Source: Siphonodentalium dalli (taxonomy: Eukaryota; Mollusca; Scaphopoda; Gadilida; Siphonodentaliidae). From it: 64,000 nt of DNA. The position numbers and the translations under genes were made by a program. Shown here piece after piece: positions 44,883-58,000 of the stretch; position 1 is the first letter of the stretch; every line of letters begins with the position of its first letter. Below the pieces are notes generated by a model. It did no database searches. It was not told the DNA's origin and saw only the letters and a program-made list of their open reading frames with translations. Location: contig CP136066.1 of assembly GCA_032622095.1 (NCBI GenBank), positions 129,861,917-129,925,916 of the forward strand, written 5' to 3'.

Positions 44883-46285
44883 TTATGCCCTAAGTAAATG
44901 ACCCATTAACTGCAGTTATAATCCGTTTACAACTGGGGTTAAACCGTAACCGCAGTTATTTGCCGTAACTGCGGTGGCATCGCAGTTACATGCGGTTAGG
45001 TTACCGCTGTTAATAACCTTTAACTGCGGTTACACCGCACGTAAACGTTAACCTTCCGGTATTTGAATATTTAATGGGAAAGAGAGGGGTACTACCCATG
45101 CATCTACCAGTGTATGTTATCGTTTTGTGTTTTAGCGATCACGGCAAAGTGGTAACTTCATAATCGACCAGGAGTTGATTGTATGTTTTTGTTATCACCA
45201 TCGGTACTCAACACGATATATTTTATGTTTTAATCCCGACTTGTTGAAAACTGTATAATTTTGAGGTATATGTTCTAGTATACGTCCGTTGTTCGGCTTG
45301 AGAAAAAATACATGCTTATGTTTGAAGCAAAGTAGAGTGCTGAATTTAATACTAGTAATAGTACATACGCAATTCACGAATCTAGCTGACGTGTCACGTT
45401 TGTAGTTAATTATGATTATATAGCAACAAATGCAAGATCGGAAAACTTAAATATCGGTTTCCGATATCCGAATAATGCCCGACGTTTGAAGAGTGCGGTT
45501 GTTCCGTTTAAACGCATTTTTGTTTCCCTCACTTTACATTTATGATGCATGTGTGGGACTCTAACCCCCACTTTATATTATTATATAATTATCCACTCGA
45601 ATCCGTTTGAAATTCAGTGGCCATTTGATCCGTTTGAATGCGTTTTGCGGTTGTTCCATTTTAAACGCGTTTCCTTACATTGAAAGTGAACGGCACTCAT
45701 CAGCTAAATTGTCGAATAATTATATTTATATATAATTATATAAATATTTATTTTATCGATGGTTAAAGTCAAAAATGGGACGTAAGAATTCCGATTACCT
45801 GTCGGGGTTAGCCCAACTGTTATTTTCACCAAAAGGCTACTATAAAGTATACAACATTATTACAGTATAAAAAGAAATCCAAAAATAAATAAAACACACA
45901 AAAACACTTTTATTTTTTCACACCATACATCACAATCTTCCGTTTACCCAAAACATAAAATATTGGTATATGAATGTCTGTTCTATTTATCCAAAATAAA
46001 TAGAAGATCCACAACAAAAAATATTGATATTGAAAGGGACACTGCCATGTTATTTGTGCTAACTTGTCTAACGAGCATGGCAACTAAAACATGACACGCC
46101 ATATGGTATCTGTTCCATTGAGAGCTACATATACCGGTTTAACCGCGACGTATCCGTTTTAACCGCACAATTTATTCGGTTCTCTTGCGTTTTAAACGCA
46201 TCTTATAACCGCGGTTAGGTTAAAACGGAACGCAGTTAAACTGGGGTGCCACTTCAGTTAGATGGGCCATTTACTTAGGGCATAA
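44883..46285. mobile_element. 1.4 kb TIR element with sub-terminal CCGCAGTTA-type repeats
   Basis: Terminal inverted repeats TTATGCCCTAAGTAAATGAC (44883) and, inverted, CCATTTACTTAGGGCATAA (ending 46285); 22 of 23 bp match. Next to both ends are many short copies of AACCGCAGTTA and its complement, and further inside CCGTTTTAAACGC-like words; such sub-terminal repeats are usual transposase binding regions of cut-and-paste elements. No transposase frame, so non-autonomous. I see no clear target duplication. Confidence 0.75.
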
Positions 46286-46849
46286 CAGTAGGTCAACTTG
46301 AAATTGAGGTACATGTATAGCCATTACTGTGGAGTGTGGAGCTGCTAACCTATGTCTGTGAATTTATTCCATTCTGCTATTCATGTGCCACACTGTATGT
46401 TAAGATTATCACAAAATTTATATTCACTGTAAATTACTATGGGAATGACGGAACTAACTAACAATGTAAGTCGATCCAATGAGTGAAACGCCAAAACGAG
46501 ATTGATGATTCTGTCTGGGAACTACGAAAACCCAATCAATGCCGTCAATCGGAAGCACCAACCTGGATAATCGATTAGGCTGCCCTTGAGACGGAAAGGA
46601 CTTTGACGATGAATTAGAATGTGATTACATACACACGAGAGCCTATTTCCACAATGAAGTTACTACTCTGCTGGCAGCACTTGGCATATCACAATTTAAA
46701 ACAAAGTATATAAAGTGATTATTTCCACTTACCACAAGCCTGAAGCGACTGAAGGTATTTAAATTGTAAGATGTCAAAGGTCAATAAAATAATTTAAAAG
46801 AGAAATTGAATAAGTCATGATTCACTGTTTCCAGCGCTACTATTTTGAT

Positions 46850-47415
46850 AATTACTATGGAGGGAAAGAGTTATGTTCCTGACTACGCCCCTATTTTCAC
46901 GACCGGGTGACTCCATTTGAACAAATCTGAATCCCAGTCACCTAGGGACTATTCCCCAACAAATATGACTCCATTAGGTCTTGTGGTTCAGAATAAGAAG
47001 ACATTTTAAGAATTACTATGGAGGGAAAGAGTTAGGGCTCTGGCTCCGGACCCTATTTTACCTGGTGAACAAATTTGAATCCCAGTCAAATAAGGACCCT
47101 CCATACCAAATATAAGCTAAATTGGCCAGATCGTTCTTGAGAAGAAGTCGTTTTAAGAATTACTATTGAGGGAAAGAGTCATGTCCCTGGCTCTGCCCCT
47201 ATTTGACCTGGTGACCCCATTTGAACAAATCTGAATCCCAGTCAGGTCCAGGGAACATCTATACCAAATATGAACCTGTTCAGTCTTATGGTTCTGGAGA
47301 AGACATTTAAAGAATTGTTGACTGATGGATGGACGGGCAACATGACGGAACAACGTATGGACAGACAGAGAAGCCGATTCCAGTATCCCCCTCACAACTC
47401 ATTGGAGGGGATATA
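46850..47415 (+). repeat. Family B core repeats (B3)
   Basis: Three core copies with ACTATGGAGGGAAAGAGTTA, GGTGACTCCATTTGAACAAA, CAAATATGA, and a worn 3' part GGATGGACGGGCAACATGAC. The 3' end reads CACAACTCATTGGAGGGGAT and differs from the hairpin of B1 and B4. Confidence 0.65.
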
Positions 47416-48584
47416 ATTATGTGAGATTTATTTATACCAACAAAAGACACCATGACTTTCAAGATCAAAATAAGGGACAATCATAAACAGATAGGTTCTA
47501 ATATGTGACAATTAGACAGTTATTGAGACTCACCTGACTGAGGAGATTGACAATTTGACTTGATTCAAAGTGATGTTAAAATATATTCTGTAATTAATAC
47601 TCTCACACATAACAAGTTGTAAATTTCAAAGCAAATGTTTATTTAGAAGAAAACCACAAAACTCTCTCCTCAATAGACAACATACTCCATTCATGACTCG
47701 CACCCTTAGTCTAATAGTTACGTCATGTCAAGTGATAATTAATATACTAATAGCATCAAAATTTTTGGAAGGATTAGTATTAAAGTTTGGCAAGATTGAT
47801 AAATCTTGGTTGGTTAGTATCTACATACTAAATTAGCATACACTGCACATTATTAACATAGATTAAAGTGGTTAAATAAACAATCCCTATATCTAAGTTA
47901 TAAATAACAATATAAAAATCTGAATATATTGAATCTGTGAGATGGCCCCCAATTTGAACAAATCTGAATCACAATTATCTAGCAAGTACAAGGTCAACCA
48001 GCCTGCTGTCAACCTTAATAGATGGCTTTATTTGGAGGGCATTAATATTTTTGGCCTGCTATAAGTAAGATGTACAGATTAGAAGTTGCTATGTACATGC
48101 ACATAGTATAAGCCGAATACATTAACACTAAAAATTTCCATAATCTAGAAAACATGGCTGACAAAACCTGTTGCATGTGGATATCCTTCATCCCATTGTA
48201 GTTCATGAATATTCCAAATACCATTCACATATAAACGAAGATGAATACGGGGACATACATACTTTTTGAATCTGAGGGTCATAGCCTGAGAAGAAATGTG
48301 GCTTGTGGATATGGTTCGCCCCAAACTGTCTCATGACAATACTAATGATCATTCAAACATGACCTAAGATGACGAAGATCCAAAACTAGAGACCGATCAT
48401 GATCGGCAGACACTTTTAAACCATACCTTCAAACATACTGATTACCACAATCATAACCATTAATCTAGAACTGAATATATTTATATACACACAAAAAGTG
48501 AATATGATTGGAAAGAAACATCACATGGCAAAAGACCAGATATGACTTTTCTATGTTGAACAGTATATTAATATTTTTTTTCCT

Positions 48585-48735
48585 CAAGAAATCAGGGGGG
48601 GGGGGGGGTCTGGAAAAAACTTGCACATATAGGGCCCAAAAAGTTTTTTTCCGACACCGAAGGACCCACCAGCCCATTTGTGCCAAAAAAATATTTTCCT
48701 CCAAAATTATGGGGACCCACCCCCCTTTCCAAAAT
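48585..48735 (+). repeat. Homopolymer-rich dispersed repeat, copy 1
   Basis: AAGAAATCAG, then a G run, TCTGGAAAAAACTTGCACAT, ATAGGGCCC. The reverse complement of 50145-50240 has the same order (CTGATTTCTTGCA then a G run, TCTGCAAAAAA, ATATAGGGCC). Open frames here are shadows of the repeat. Confidence 0.5.
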
Positions 48736-49119
48736 TTCAGAGTTTTATTTAGTCGTTCTTCAATAACTGTGTTAACTGCCTTACTAATTGGTAAACACAG
48801 ATCAGAAAAACGAAAAATAAACTGTATTTCCATGTGTTTCCTGGAGTATTCAGTATCTAACAACAATAATAAAGCATTGTGTAGGTACACTATATGTCAC
48901 AAATCGCCCTAGACCCCATTATAGCCTTAATATATCGAGTGTGTTGTGTCTGACAGAGAACACTGGCCAGTGTAAATAGTGGTAAACAAGTCAGGGGTTC
49001 CACAATTATTTGTGCATGACCAAAGAACTCTTTAGTCTTATCCAACGGGATGGGGTGGGGTGGTGGAGGGGAATTGTTTTTGGTTTAGGTATACACATAG
49101 ATATATGGTTATTATACTG

Positions 49120-49450
49120 CCCGATATTAGTCGGCGGGTATATAGTTGACGTCTCGAGCCGTCAGTCCGTACAAACATTTTGCATTATAACTCAAGAGTC
49201 GGTTGTCATATTTTTATGCCCTATGGCATGGTGACGGACCAGAAATGGGGGACGAATATGCATAATATCACGGGTTGTGACCATCAATGCCTACCAGAGT
49301 TATGGGCCCTGTTCGACTTTATGAAATTCAGTCCATACAAAGTTTTTGCAATATAAGTATTAAAAGTGTCGGTTGTCGAATTTTGATGTGGTTTGGTATG
49401 GTGATAGACCAGAATGAAGAATTGAATGTCATTTCTCAATGCATCTGAAT
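49120..49450 (-). repeat. Family F repeat, reverse orientation (F2)
   Basis: On the minus strand it shows core-repeat words, GTACGGACTGACGGCTCGAG and ACGTCAACTATATACCCGCC, then GACTAATATCGGGC, corresponding to the 3' end at 5240-5305. Confidence 0.65.
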
Positions 49451-50144
49451 GCATCACATTATTTCAGTTCATCTATTTGTAAGTGATAACAGTATACAAT
49501 TAGTATTTTTAGTTTAGTCTTGTTGAGCAGGAAAGCTCCAGGATAAAGTTCGGAAATTCAATGAGAATAGCGTCCCCTTCAGTTGGGATTGTCTCAGCAG
49601 TAAACAGTAATGGTCATTCATCATAACCAATTCAGTTTTATTTGGATAATTGTTGCAAATTAACATTACTTGCAATCATTCAAATGAGAATTAACCAGAA
49701 GGAATGAATTTGATTACATGCCAGAACAAGACAGTATTTCAGACATTAGAAATTTATGAGATACCCTTTTCAATTTCATGTTATGCAACAATCAGGTTAA
49801 TGATATCTAGTCATCATTGAGTATTCACCATGTAGTATCCAATTTGTGGTACAGTTTTTTTGTTTTATTACTTTTATTCAGGTATACAACTGGGTAATAT
49901 ATAAATTTTTGTTACTAAATATTTCTTCCGTTGATCATAAGTTTCCTGAACGCTATTACGGTGGTCCATTGTGAAGTGGTCCGGGATCCTGTGAAATCCA
50001 GAATGTTGCTAAATCTGAGGCTAAAGAGTCACTTTAGCTGCCTATATAGCCCTATACCAGAAGCATGGTACTAACATGCTTACAAACAACATTACATGGT
50101 CAGTACTTGTAAATTGTTTGAAAAAAAAAACATTTTGGAAAAAA

Positions 50145-50240
50145 ATTACATGCACAATTTTTTCGGCCTCTGGACCACCCACCCACTCTGGCCCTATATA
50201 CGGATTTTTTTTGCAGACCCCCCCCCCCCCCTGCAAGAAA
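50145..50240 (-). repeat. Homopolymer-rich dispersed repeat, copy 2
   Basis: Inverse-oriented relative of 48585-48735, with a 13-14 base C run on the plus strand at 50218. Confidence 0.5.
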
Positions 50241-50326
50241 TCAGATAAATCTGACATGAAACATGTATTCGACTATAGCTGGAAGATGGACATTCTTCAT
50301 TCAAACTTGAAAATATAGATCTTGTT

Positions 50327-50745
50327 GCTCCTGTTACCAATTTCTGTGTCACTCCTGTTTAATACCAAGAGTATAACAATGCATTATACGAGGGTGTAAA
50401 CTAGACTTCTCAAGAAACCTGCCACAAGAGGGAAGGTCACCAAAAGGTAATCCCAACAATAGTCAAAATGATGGTGATTTCTGCAGACCGGAGCACATTA
50501 ACGAACAAATGAGGTGAGTAGGTTAATTGTAAGTCACTCCTGTTATAGCAATATCATTTCTTTCATCATTTTCCATGTATCAGGATTATGTTCTTTATTT
50601 ACTGGAATGAGTCTTTTATGCAAAACATAAATATTTACTTTTCAAATCCTGATTTTTAGAAATTTTCTATCAACTACCACATCTGTCACTCCTGTTATTG
50701 TCACTCCTGTTACTTTTTTCGTAACAGGAGTGACAGTAACATGCG
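50327..50745. repeat. Recurring GTCACTCCTGTTA motif with hairpin
   Basis: The word TCACTCCTGTTA or close forms occurs at about 50330, 50348, 50535, 50687 and 50700, and inverted at 50722 (GTAACAGGAGTGACAG). The last two form a hairpin with 13 bp arms TCACTCCTGTTAC around TTTTTTC. Confidence 0.65.
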
Positions 50746-50796
50746 ACAGATATGTGCAATGCAAATTTATTGCCAACATCCGGTTGGATAAAACAA

Positions 50797-50876
50797 GACA
50801 GTCAAAGACTGTGGGGTCGCTCACCAGACTACAAAGACTGATAAGACTGGGACTCTGGAGACCACAACAGTCAGAA
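50797..50876 (+). repeat. Dispersed 80 bp repeat, copy 2
   Basis: Matches 27342-27422: GTCAAAGACTGTGGGGTCGC, TCACCAGACT, GACTGGGACTCTGGAGACC. Both copies are preceded by an unrelated context. Confidence 0.6.
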
Positions 50877-51284
50877 CTTTTCATAATCATTTTAAAAGAA
50901 GTAGATCTAAACAGGATATGTGGCTAGAGAGGCTTCATGTATGTAGATCGGTGAATATCTACCTTGAATTTACCAACTGTACACTACTGATCACCCCACC
51001 CCTCCTCCAGCTCAACAAGTCCCCTCCCGACCGGGCTCCAGACTCCCAAGTCTTAGGTTGGAATTTCACAACCGACATCTCAAACTTTCTCAATTGTTGG
51101 AAATTTCAAATCTCACAAGCGCCTTTTTATAAAACCATTTAGACATGTTTGAAGCCCAATTATCCATCGACCCAAAACACCATACATGTATGTCAGATTA
51201 ATCAGTCAGGTAGTTCCAAGGTAGATGTTTTTTATGAATTTTGTATTTTAATGATTTTATTAGACACAAAAGTGTTAAGTCCCC

Positions 51285-52920
51285 ATAGCCCCGTCATTTC
51301 TTAACAGGTTGACCTCATGTTAACAAATCTGAATCTCAGACACTAAAGGATCCTCCATACTATATGTAAGCTAAATAGTCCAACCTATCTTGAGAAGACA
51401 TTTTAAGTATTACTATAGAAACATACAGTTATGTCCCTGGTCCCACCCTATTTAACATGGTGACCCCATCTGAATAAATTTGAATCCCATACACCAAAGA
51501 ACCCTTCATACTAAATATCAGTAAAATAGACCTGATGGTCCTTGTGAAGGAAGCATATTAAGAGGAAAACTGTCCTTCGCTTGGCCCCTATTTGACCAGG
51601 TGACCTCATTTGAAAATTACCAACCTGACAACCCCATAAAGTTAAAATTTGTGGCCAATTCTGTCCAACAGTTTAACCTGAAGTAGGAACATATATGGAC
51701 TGGTGATTTAAAAACATACATGTTGGAGAATTAAACCAAACTATGAAAACAGTTCCAACCGATTTTTAGTGTGAACATCTAATCTACAACTAATGTTGTA
51801 TCAGGCATGAAATTTTCAACTGTTTTTATTTTTATCAAGGTAGGGGGTCAAAACTCCACCCCCTCTACACTCCCTCCCCATTGCCAAATGTAAATCCCCA
51901 ACTATGAGATCAATTCATCTAGTAATATCAATATACCCCCCAATATCCTATATACCCCCCCCCCCCCCCAAATTTTCTTTGAAAAATAAGGTCATGTGGT
52001 GGTTAAGAAAATAATATTGGAAAATCTACAACTAATGTTGTATCAGGCATGAAATTTTTTGGTGTGAACATCTAATCTACAACTAATGTTGTATCAGGCA
52101 TGAAATTTTCAACTGTTTAAATTTTGATTAAAGTAGGGGGCCAAAACTCCACCCCCTCTACACTCACTACCCATTGCCTCAAATGTTGCCCCCACCCAGG
52201 CTGCCTGGAAATCAATATTATTATACCAGTACCAAACAGCATAGAGGAGAGTTAAATCTCTTATCTCTGCCCCTATTAGAACAAATGTGAATCCCCATCT
52301 ATGAGATCCATTTATCTAGTAATATCAATATATACCCCCCAATATTCAATATACCCCCCCCCCCCATTTTTCTTTGAAAAATAAGGGTATGATTTCACCT
52401 GGATAAGTGGTGGTTAAGAAAATAATTTTGGAACAGCAAGCCTGTATTAAGTGTGTCTGACCTTTGCAGAATGAGGTCCCCAAACGGCGAATTTAATGAC
52501 ACTATTCCGCAAGGTGGGCTAGCATCACTGAATTCACCTCACCCTCTGGGGGCCTCTTTTCCTAAAAATGACCCCATTTGAACAAATCTGAACCCCGGTC
52601 ACCCAAGGCCCCTCCATACCAAATATAAGCTATATAGGCCCAATGGTTCTTGAGAAGAAATTGTTTTAAAAATTACTATGGCGGGAAACAGTTACGGTCC
52701 TGGCTTTGCACCTACATGTATTTGATCTGATGAACTTATTTGAACAAATCTGATTGTGAGTCACCTAGGGAACATGCACACCAAAATATATAAACACATT
52801 TGGTCTTTAATATGGAGAAGAAAACAATTGTTGAAAGACAGATGGATAGACATCCCAACAGATAGATGGATAGAAGGACTGCCTGACAGACAGAAGACAA
52901 ATTCAATCCAATATACCCCC
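51285..52920 (+). repeat. Family B fragments and a ~290 bp tandem repeat
   Basis: 51285-51620 and 52560-52900 are worn family B cores (CATTTGAACAAATCTGAA, CCAAATATAAGCTA). 51769-52440 has a ~291 bp unit starting GTGTGAACATCTAATCTACA with AACTAATGTTGTATCAGGCA three times and C runs followed by AATTTTCTTTGAAAAATAAG. The phrase TTGCAGAATGAGGTCCCCAA recurs at 52466 and 53010. Confidence 0.55.
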
Positions 52921-53579
52921 CAATTTTTCTTCACCTGGACACCTGGATAAGTGGTGGTTAAGAAAATAATATGAAACAGCCAAGCCTGAATTTAGTGTCT
53001 GACATTTGCAGAATGAGGTCCCCAAAAGGTGAATTGAATGACACTATTCCGCAAGGCAGGCTAGCATCACTGAATTCACACTCAGTCTGATTAGGCCTCA
53101 ACTGCCATGGGAAACCTAGAAACAGATTGAAGTTCTACTGTTGAAGTTGGTGATTCTAGCCTGCTGTACAGGGTAGCAACACTAAATCACCCCCTGGGGA
53201 CATCATTCTGCAAATGTCAGACACACTAAATTCAGGCTTGAGAAAATAATTTTGTTTTAATTTGATAATAACAACAAGCACCATTGCTAGTGCAGTGTTT
53301 ACACAAACCTGTCCAATAACATTCTAATCTCTAATCTGTCATTCTGATCTCAATTAATGACCTGACTGTGTGTCTCTATGAAGCTGAGTCCTCTTGTAGA
53401 TATAATATTGGCAGATATAATAACTGCTTCTGGAGAGAGGTAAGTTGTGATATGATATGGGTGAAGGGGCTGTTGGCAGGGTGGGGTCCTGGGTCATGTG
53501 AGGGTGGGGGGTGGGTAATGGAAAGTTTCTGTGATTTCATTGAAGACTGAAGTTTCATAACTCAGAGAATGTTATAATT

Positions 53580-54087
53580 ATGTGAGTTTTTCAAATTTTA
53601 TAACATGTTATAAAAAAAAATTATTAAAAAAATTTTGTGTGTTAAATTGAGCAAGGAGTTAAATCTGAATATTTTTTTGGGGGTTTTTTTTTTTTTTTTA
53701 GTTATGTCACTGGCTCCGCCAACATTCGACACAGTGACCTCATTTGAACAAATCTGAACCACAGTCACCCAAGGTACCCTCATACCAAATATGAACCCAT
53801 TCGGCCCGACAACTTCAGAAAAGAAGTCGTTTTAAGAATTACTATGTGGAAAAATAGTTATGGTCCTGACATCAAAACTATTTGACTTGGTGACCTCATT
53901 TGAACAAATCTGAATGAGAGTCACCTAGGGAACATCCACACCAAATATGAACCAATTCGGTATGATGGTTTCAGAGGAGAAGATGCTTTAAAAAAGTTTG
54001 ACGGACGGACGGACGGACAGACGGACGGACGACGGACGAGGAGTGATGACTATAGCTCCACCGGAGACTTCGTCTCAGGTGAGCTAA
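53580..54087 (+). mobile_element. Family B repeat element B4
   Basis: AAATTGAGCAAGGAGTTAAA start, two cores (GTGACCTCATTTGAACAAAT, ACCAAATATGAACC), then GACGGACGGACGGACGGACA and the hairpin AGCTCCACCGGAGACTTCGT / CTCAGGTGAGCTAA, as in B1. Confidence 0.7.
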
Positions 54088-54988
54088 AAATACTCTAAGT
54101 TATTGCATCAGATAGCATGTGTCTATGTGCGGACAGACGAACAACGGATAGTAGATACAGACATTGGTATTAATATGTGTACCATACAAAACGGACAAAA
54201 CCAGTTCCTGGTGAATAACCATTTCCCACCACCTCCACCCCAAGATAGTTTATATACACATCAACTTTATGCGACCCACATTATCACTCATATGTGACAG
54301 CAAAACTTGATAACAGCGAGCTAGTGGATGCTGTATACTTGTATTTTTGGAAATCTTATACTGTCCCACACCAAAGATTTCTCCGGAAAATCCAAGCATA
54401 TGATATGCACGATATTTTCAATAGGTATGGGAATTGATCTCTCGAATGTCAGCTGTGTTTTAATTCTGTCAAAATACATATTTTTCACTTTGGTCACAAC
54501 AAGCCTCAATTGAGGTATCACATGACTGATAGATATATTTCCACCATCCTTGTCAGTGAAACACAAAATGATTTAGTTGTAATATATTACAACGTAATTC
54601 GCATGATCGCACGAGTTTCCAGGCGTGTGATAATTCTCAGAATCGCACTAGTGCAATCTGTCGACGGAACTATTTCATTCAGTGTTGTTAGACTGGTTCT
54701 CGCCGTTACTATTTTTACTTTTTCAATCACGACAATAAAGAAACAATAAGCGATCAATCGATGAGATGATTCATTCAAGTAGTTTCATTTAAAGAATATG
54801 TTTGTCGAGGCACAGAATTTAATTTCAAACGCATCATTAAAGATGGGTCAAGGTCAGTCGCGGATATAGACGGTCTGATTGTTACGTTTACCCTAAAGTT
54901 CCGTTAAAACTCAATTAAATTCAGATTTTATGTACCGGAGATGTATGATTGTGAGTCAACTGACTACGATACGGAGATATGTAATAAA

Positions 54989-55090
54989 AATAGAACCGCA
55001 TGAGTGTCTGGATTTTGACAAATTATCGCACTCGATTTGTTGGCGGAACGCGTTACCTCTCGTGCGGGACTGCGTCCCGCACTCGAGGTA
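54989..55090 (+). repeat. Inverted-repeat partner of 58855-59002, with a GC-rich hairpin
   Basis: ATAGAACCGCATGAG, GGATTTTGAC, AAATTATCGCAC, GATTTGTTGGCGGA correspond to the reverse complement of 58938-59002 (about 85% over 60 bp). It is followed by a hairpin at 55054-55090: TACCTCTCGTGCGGGAC, TGC, GTCCCGCACTCGAGGTA. Confidence 0.6.
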
Positions 55091-58000
55091 TCGCTCCCAG
55101 GGCCCAAGCTAGGTATTGAAAACAGGGAGAAGTGAAGTCTCCCTCTGCAGATTTTAGGGAGACTTGAGCCAGAATAGGGAGACTTATAAAAAAAAATACT
55201 TACTAATTTTCAAAATTCGCTTTATTTATCTGCACATCAATACATAAGATAAAACAACAAGATAAAACATATTTAGCAAGATACAACACAAGTATAGCAC
55301 TTGTATAGATCGATAATCTAAAATTTTAACTAAATTTATAACTTTAATTTTTTTTTAAACTGTTGACTTTTTATCTGAAGAAATTAATTGTCTACTTCAT
55401 AACTTTTAATATCTGAATTGTTATTATAAATTTAAATTTTTGGAAATGGCTTTTGGCCACTGCTGTATCGTTAAAATAAACAATAAGGACTAATTAAGGA
55501 GGTGTAAAAGCTTTTAATTTTGTTTCTAAAGAGTTTATTGTTGAATACCATCATCACGACCGTCAGTGTTGTCTGATGATAATCCGATTAAAGCAATAAA
55601 CTTGATGAGTTTGATAGCCGTGTCACAATAGTGGTTAATGTGTTCTTAACAGAGACCAGTTGAGCTTATAATATGCACCAGCAGGTTATTTAAATACCAG
55701 CATTGAAACGAAGTAGGCCTACATGCAATTAATTTGCAACCGTTAACAGACGTACCGGTATTATACGCGGAGCACGTGGTCTGGGCGATAGATTGACAAC
55801 AATTGTAATTTGCAAACACATAGTTTTAACACAAATTAATCCTTTTAAATGAGTTTGGATAGTAATAGTTTATTATGTAGATCTTTGATTTAACTAAGAA
55901 CATTAAATTAAGTACTTCCAACGCACATTCAAACCTCTGTGTTTAATAGTAAGCAAGCACGTGTTCTTGTTTGTAAACAAAATAAAATGCAATAGCGTTT
56001 GTACACATTGGCCATCTGTTCTAAAAATAATTAATTTCACAGCGAGGCGCTGGAGATTCGGACAAACATTGCCATGTGTTCTGCTACTCGGTGTACGAAT
56101 GTGCTTGGGTGTGACGAATGTATGATGATTTATTAGATAAAAGTATACACACACATATTCATTTTATATTGTAAATTGCAGTGGATTTCAAATAGAAATG
56201 TATACTTTATCCAGGCGGCGTCATGGCCAAAATATTGCCTTCCTGACAGCGCCGAGAACTACGATTTATAACACTACTGTAAATTACATTATTTTCGCAA
56301 GTGTCATTTTTCGTGGTTTGTCAAGTAAGAAATTCCGGTCCATGCTTCCTGTTGTAAAGTATACCATTCTTAGTTGAATAACATTCTACCATAAAACCAT
56401 TGAGTCGAGAATAACGCTGCGACGCGGTCAATATGCTCGTACGTGATGACATTATATCGTAAACTAGCTTCCGCGACAATCAGGTGTGCACTCCAGGCTT
56501 ATCCGTTCCTCCCAATAAAGTGTACATGGCGCCTTCTGTACCGGGCGGCATTCGTTGCAGAAATATTTGCATTTGTTCAAATCGACATCAACAGATTGAG
56601 AAGGAACACCAAAACGTATAAAGTTCCGCTCGTATATATGCCAAACGTAATCAGCACATCAATCGTATATTGTCATCAAGACGTACGATGCTGTACGCAA
56701 ACAAGAGACTGCTCGTGTTACATATAAGTTGTGCTTCTGTTTACACAACACAGCGCAAATTATATTGATTAATCATACAAAAATTACATAAACGCTCTTT
56801 ATTATTGCCATATCAGGAAAAAAGTAACTAATAATGCTCTTTATGTTTACAATATCAGGATCTACACAAAAGCCAGGAAACGTAACGTTTTTTGCTTTCA
56901 TAACAAAGGGGAAAATTGACAATAACATACTATCTATGCCAGATTTCTGATTGGCGTAATAACAAGGTCTGTCTATATCTTACTATTCCTTCTGTTTATG
57001 GCGTTTTTTTTTACGGAGGTGGTTGCGCGGAGTGGTTTTCTGGACATGATCAAACCGGGTGATAAAATAATGGTAGATCGTGGATTTATTATTCAAGATA
57101 TGTTAAATTAACGTCATGCATCGATCATACATACAGGCTAATTATAGCGCCCCCAATAAAGGGGACAATTTTTCCGCCTTCTGATTGGTAGGTAAATATA
57201 AATCACATAACAAAAAAGTTAAATTAGAAAGCAGACAGTTTACGGAATATATTTATGGTGAGATTAAATGCAGTTTATGTTGAAAACTTATATATTCCAT
57301 TTCAAAATATTTAATGAGGTCCATTGATACTCTAAACGGAACAAATGAAGAGCGTTTCTTGTTATCAGTCTGAGTTACCAAATATACTGTTACTATTTAT
57401 AACTCGTTATCTATTTGTTAACAATTTTCCTTCAGGAGAATATATCTGTTACCTTCAGAAATGTCACCATGCATGCCTCATCTTTCGGGAACATATTGGT
57501 GCTAATGTTATCGTCAAATCGTTTCTGGTGCAGATCTGGTAGATTGAAATGCATGACCCGGTGTTTATCGTATACATGCAAAAGATGTGCCTTATATATT
57601 GATTGTCCCATACTTTCATGCAGTTTTATATAGCAAAATAAGGGACTTCGAGTGATGCATACAGTCACAAATTAACAAAAAAACAAAACGGGCCATTTCG
57701 AATAGAAATTATAGTTTGTTCATGACAGCTCAGATACGAAATTATTAAAGAGCGTTTTAAAATCCGTACATGGTATATACTAATCATATTTATACCCGGT
57801 ACATGCACCTGTTTATATCACCATTCGACACGAAAATTAGACATTTAGACAGATAACGTTCATATTCGTCGAACACTCTGGCAAAGTCCAAGGTGTGAAG
57901 CACGAATTAATTGCCGGTGGTGTCGGCTGTCTAGGGGTTAATTATTTCGATATTCCGAGAGGACTATGTTTACTTTATATTCTTTGAAAAAACAAATTGG

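Noticed and set aside
54928-55112. 60-codon frame ending near a GC-rich hairpin
   Set aside because: No recognised domain, and the sequence is a dispersed inverted repeat shared with 58.9 kb.
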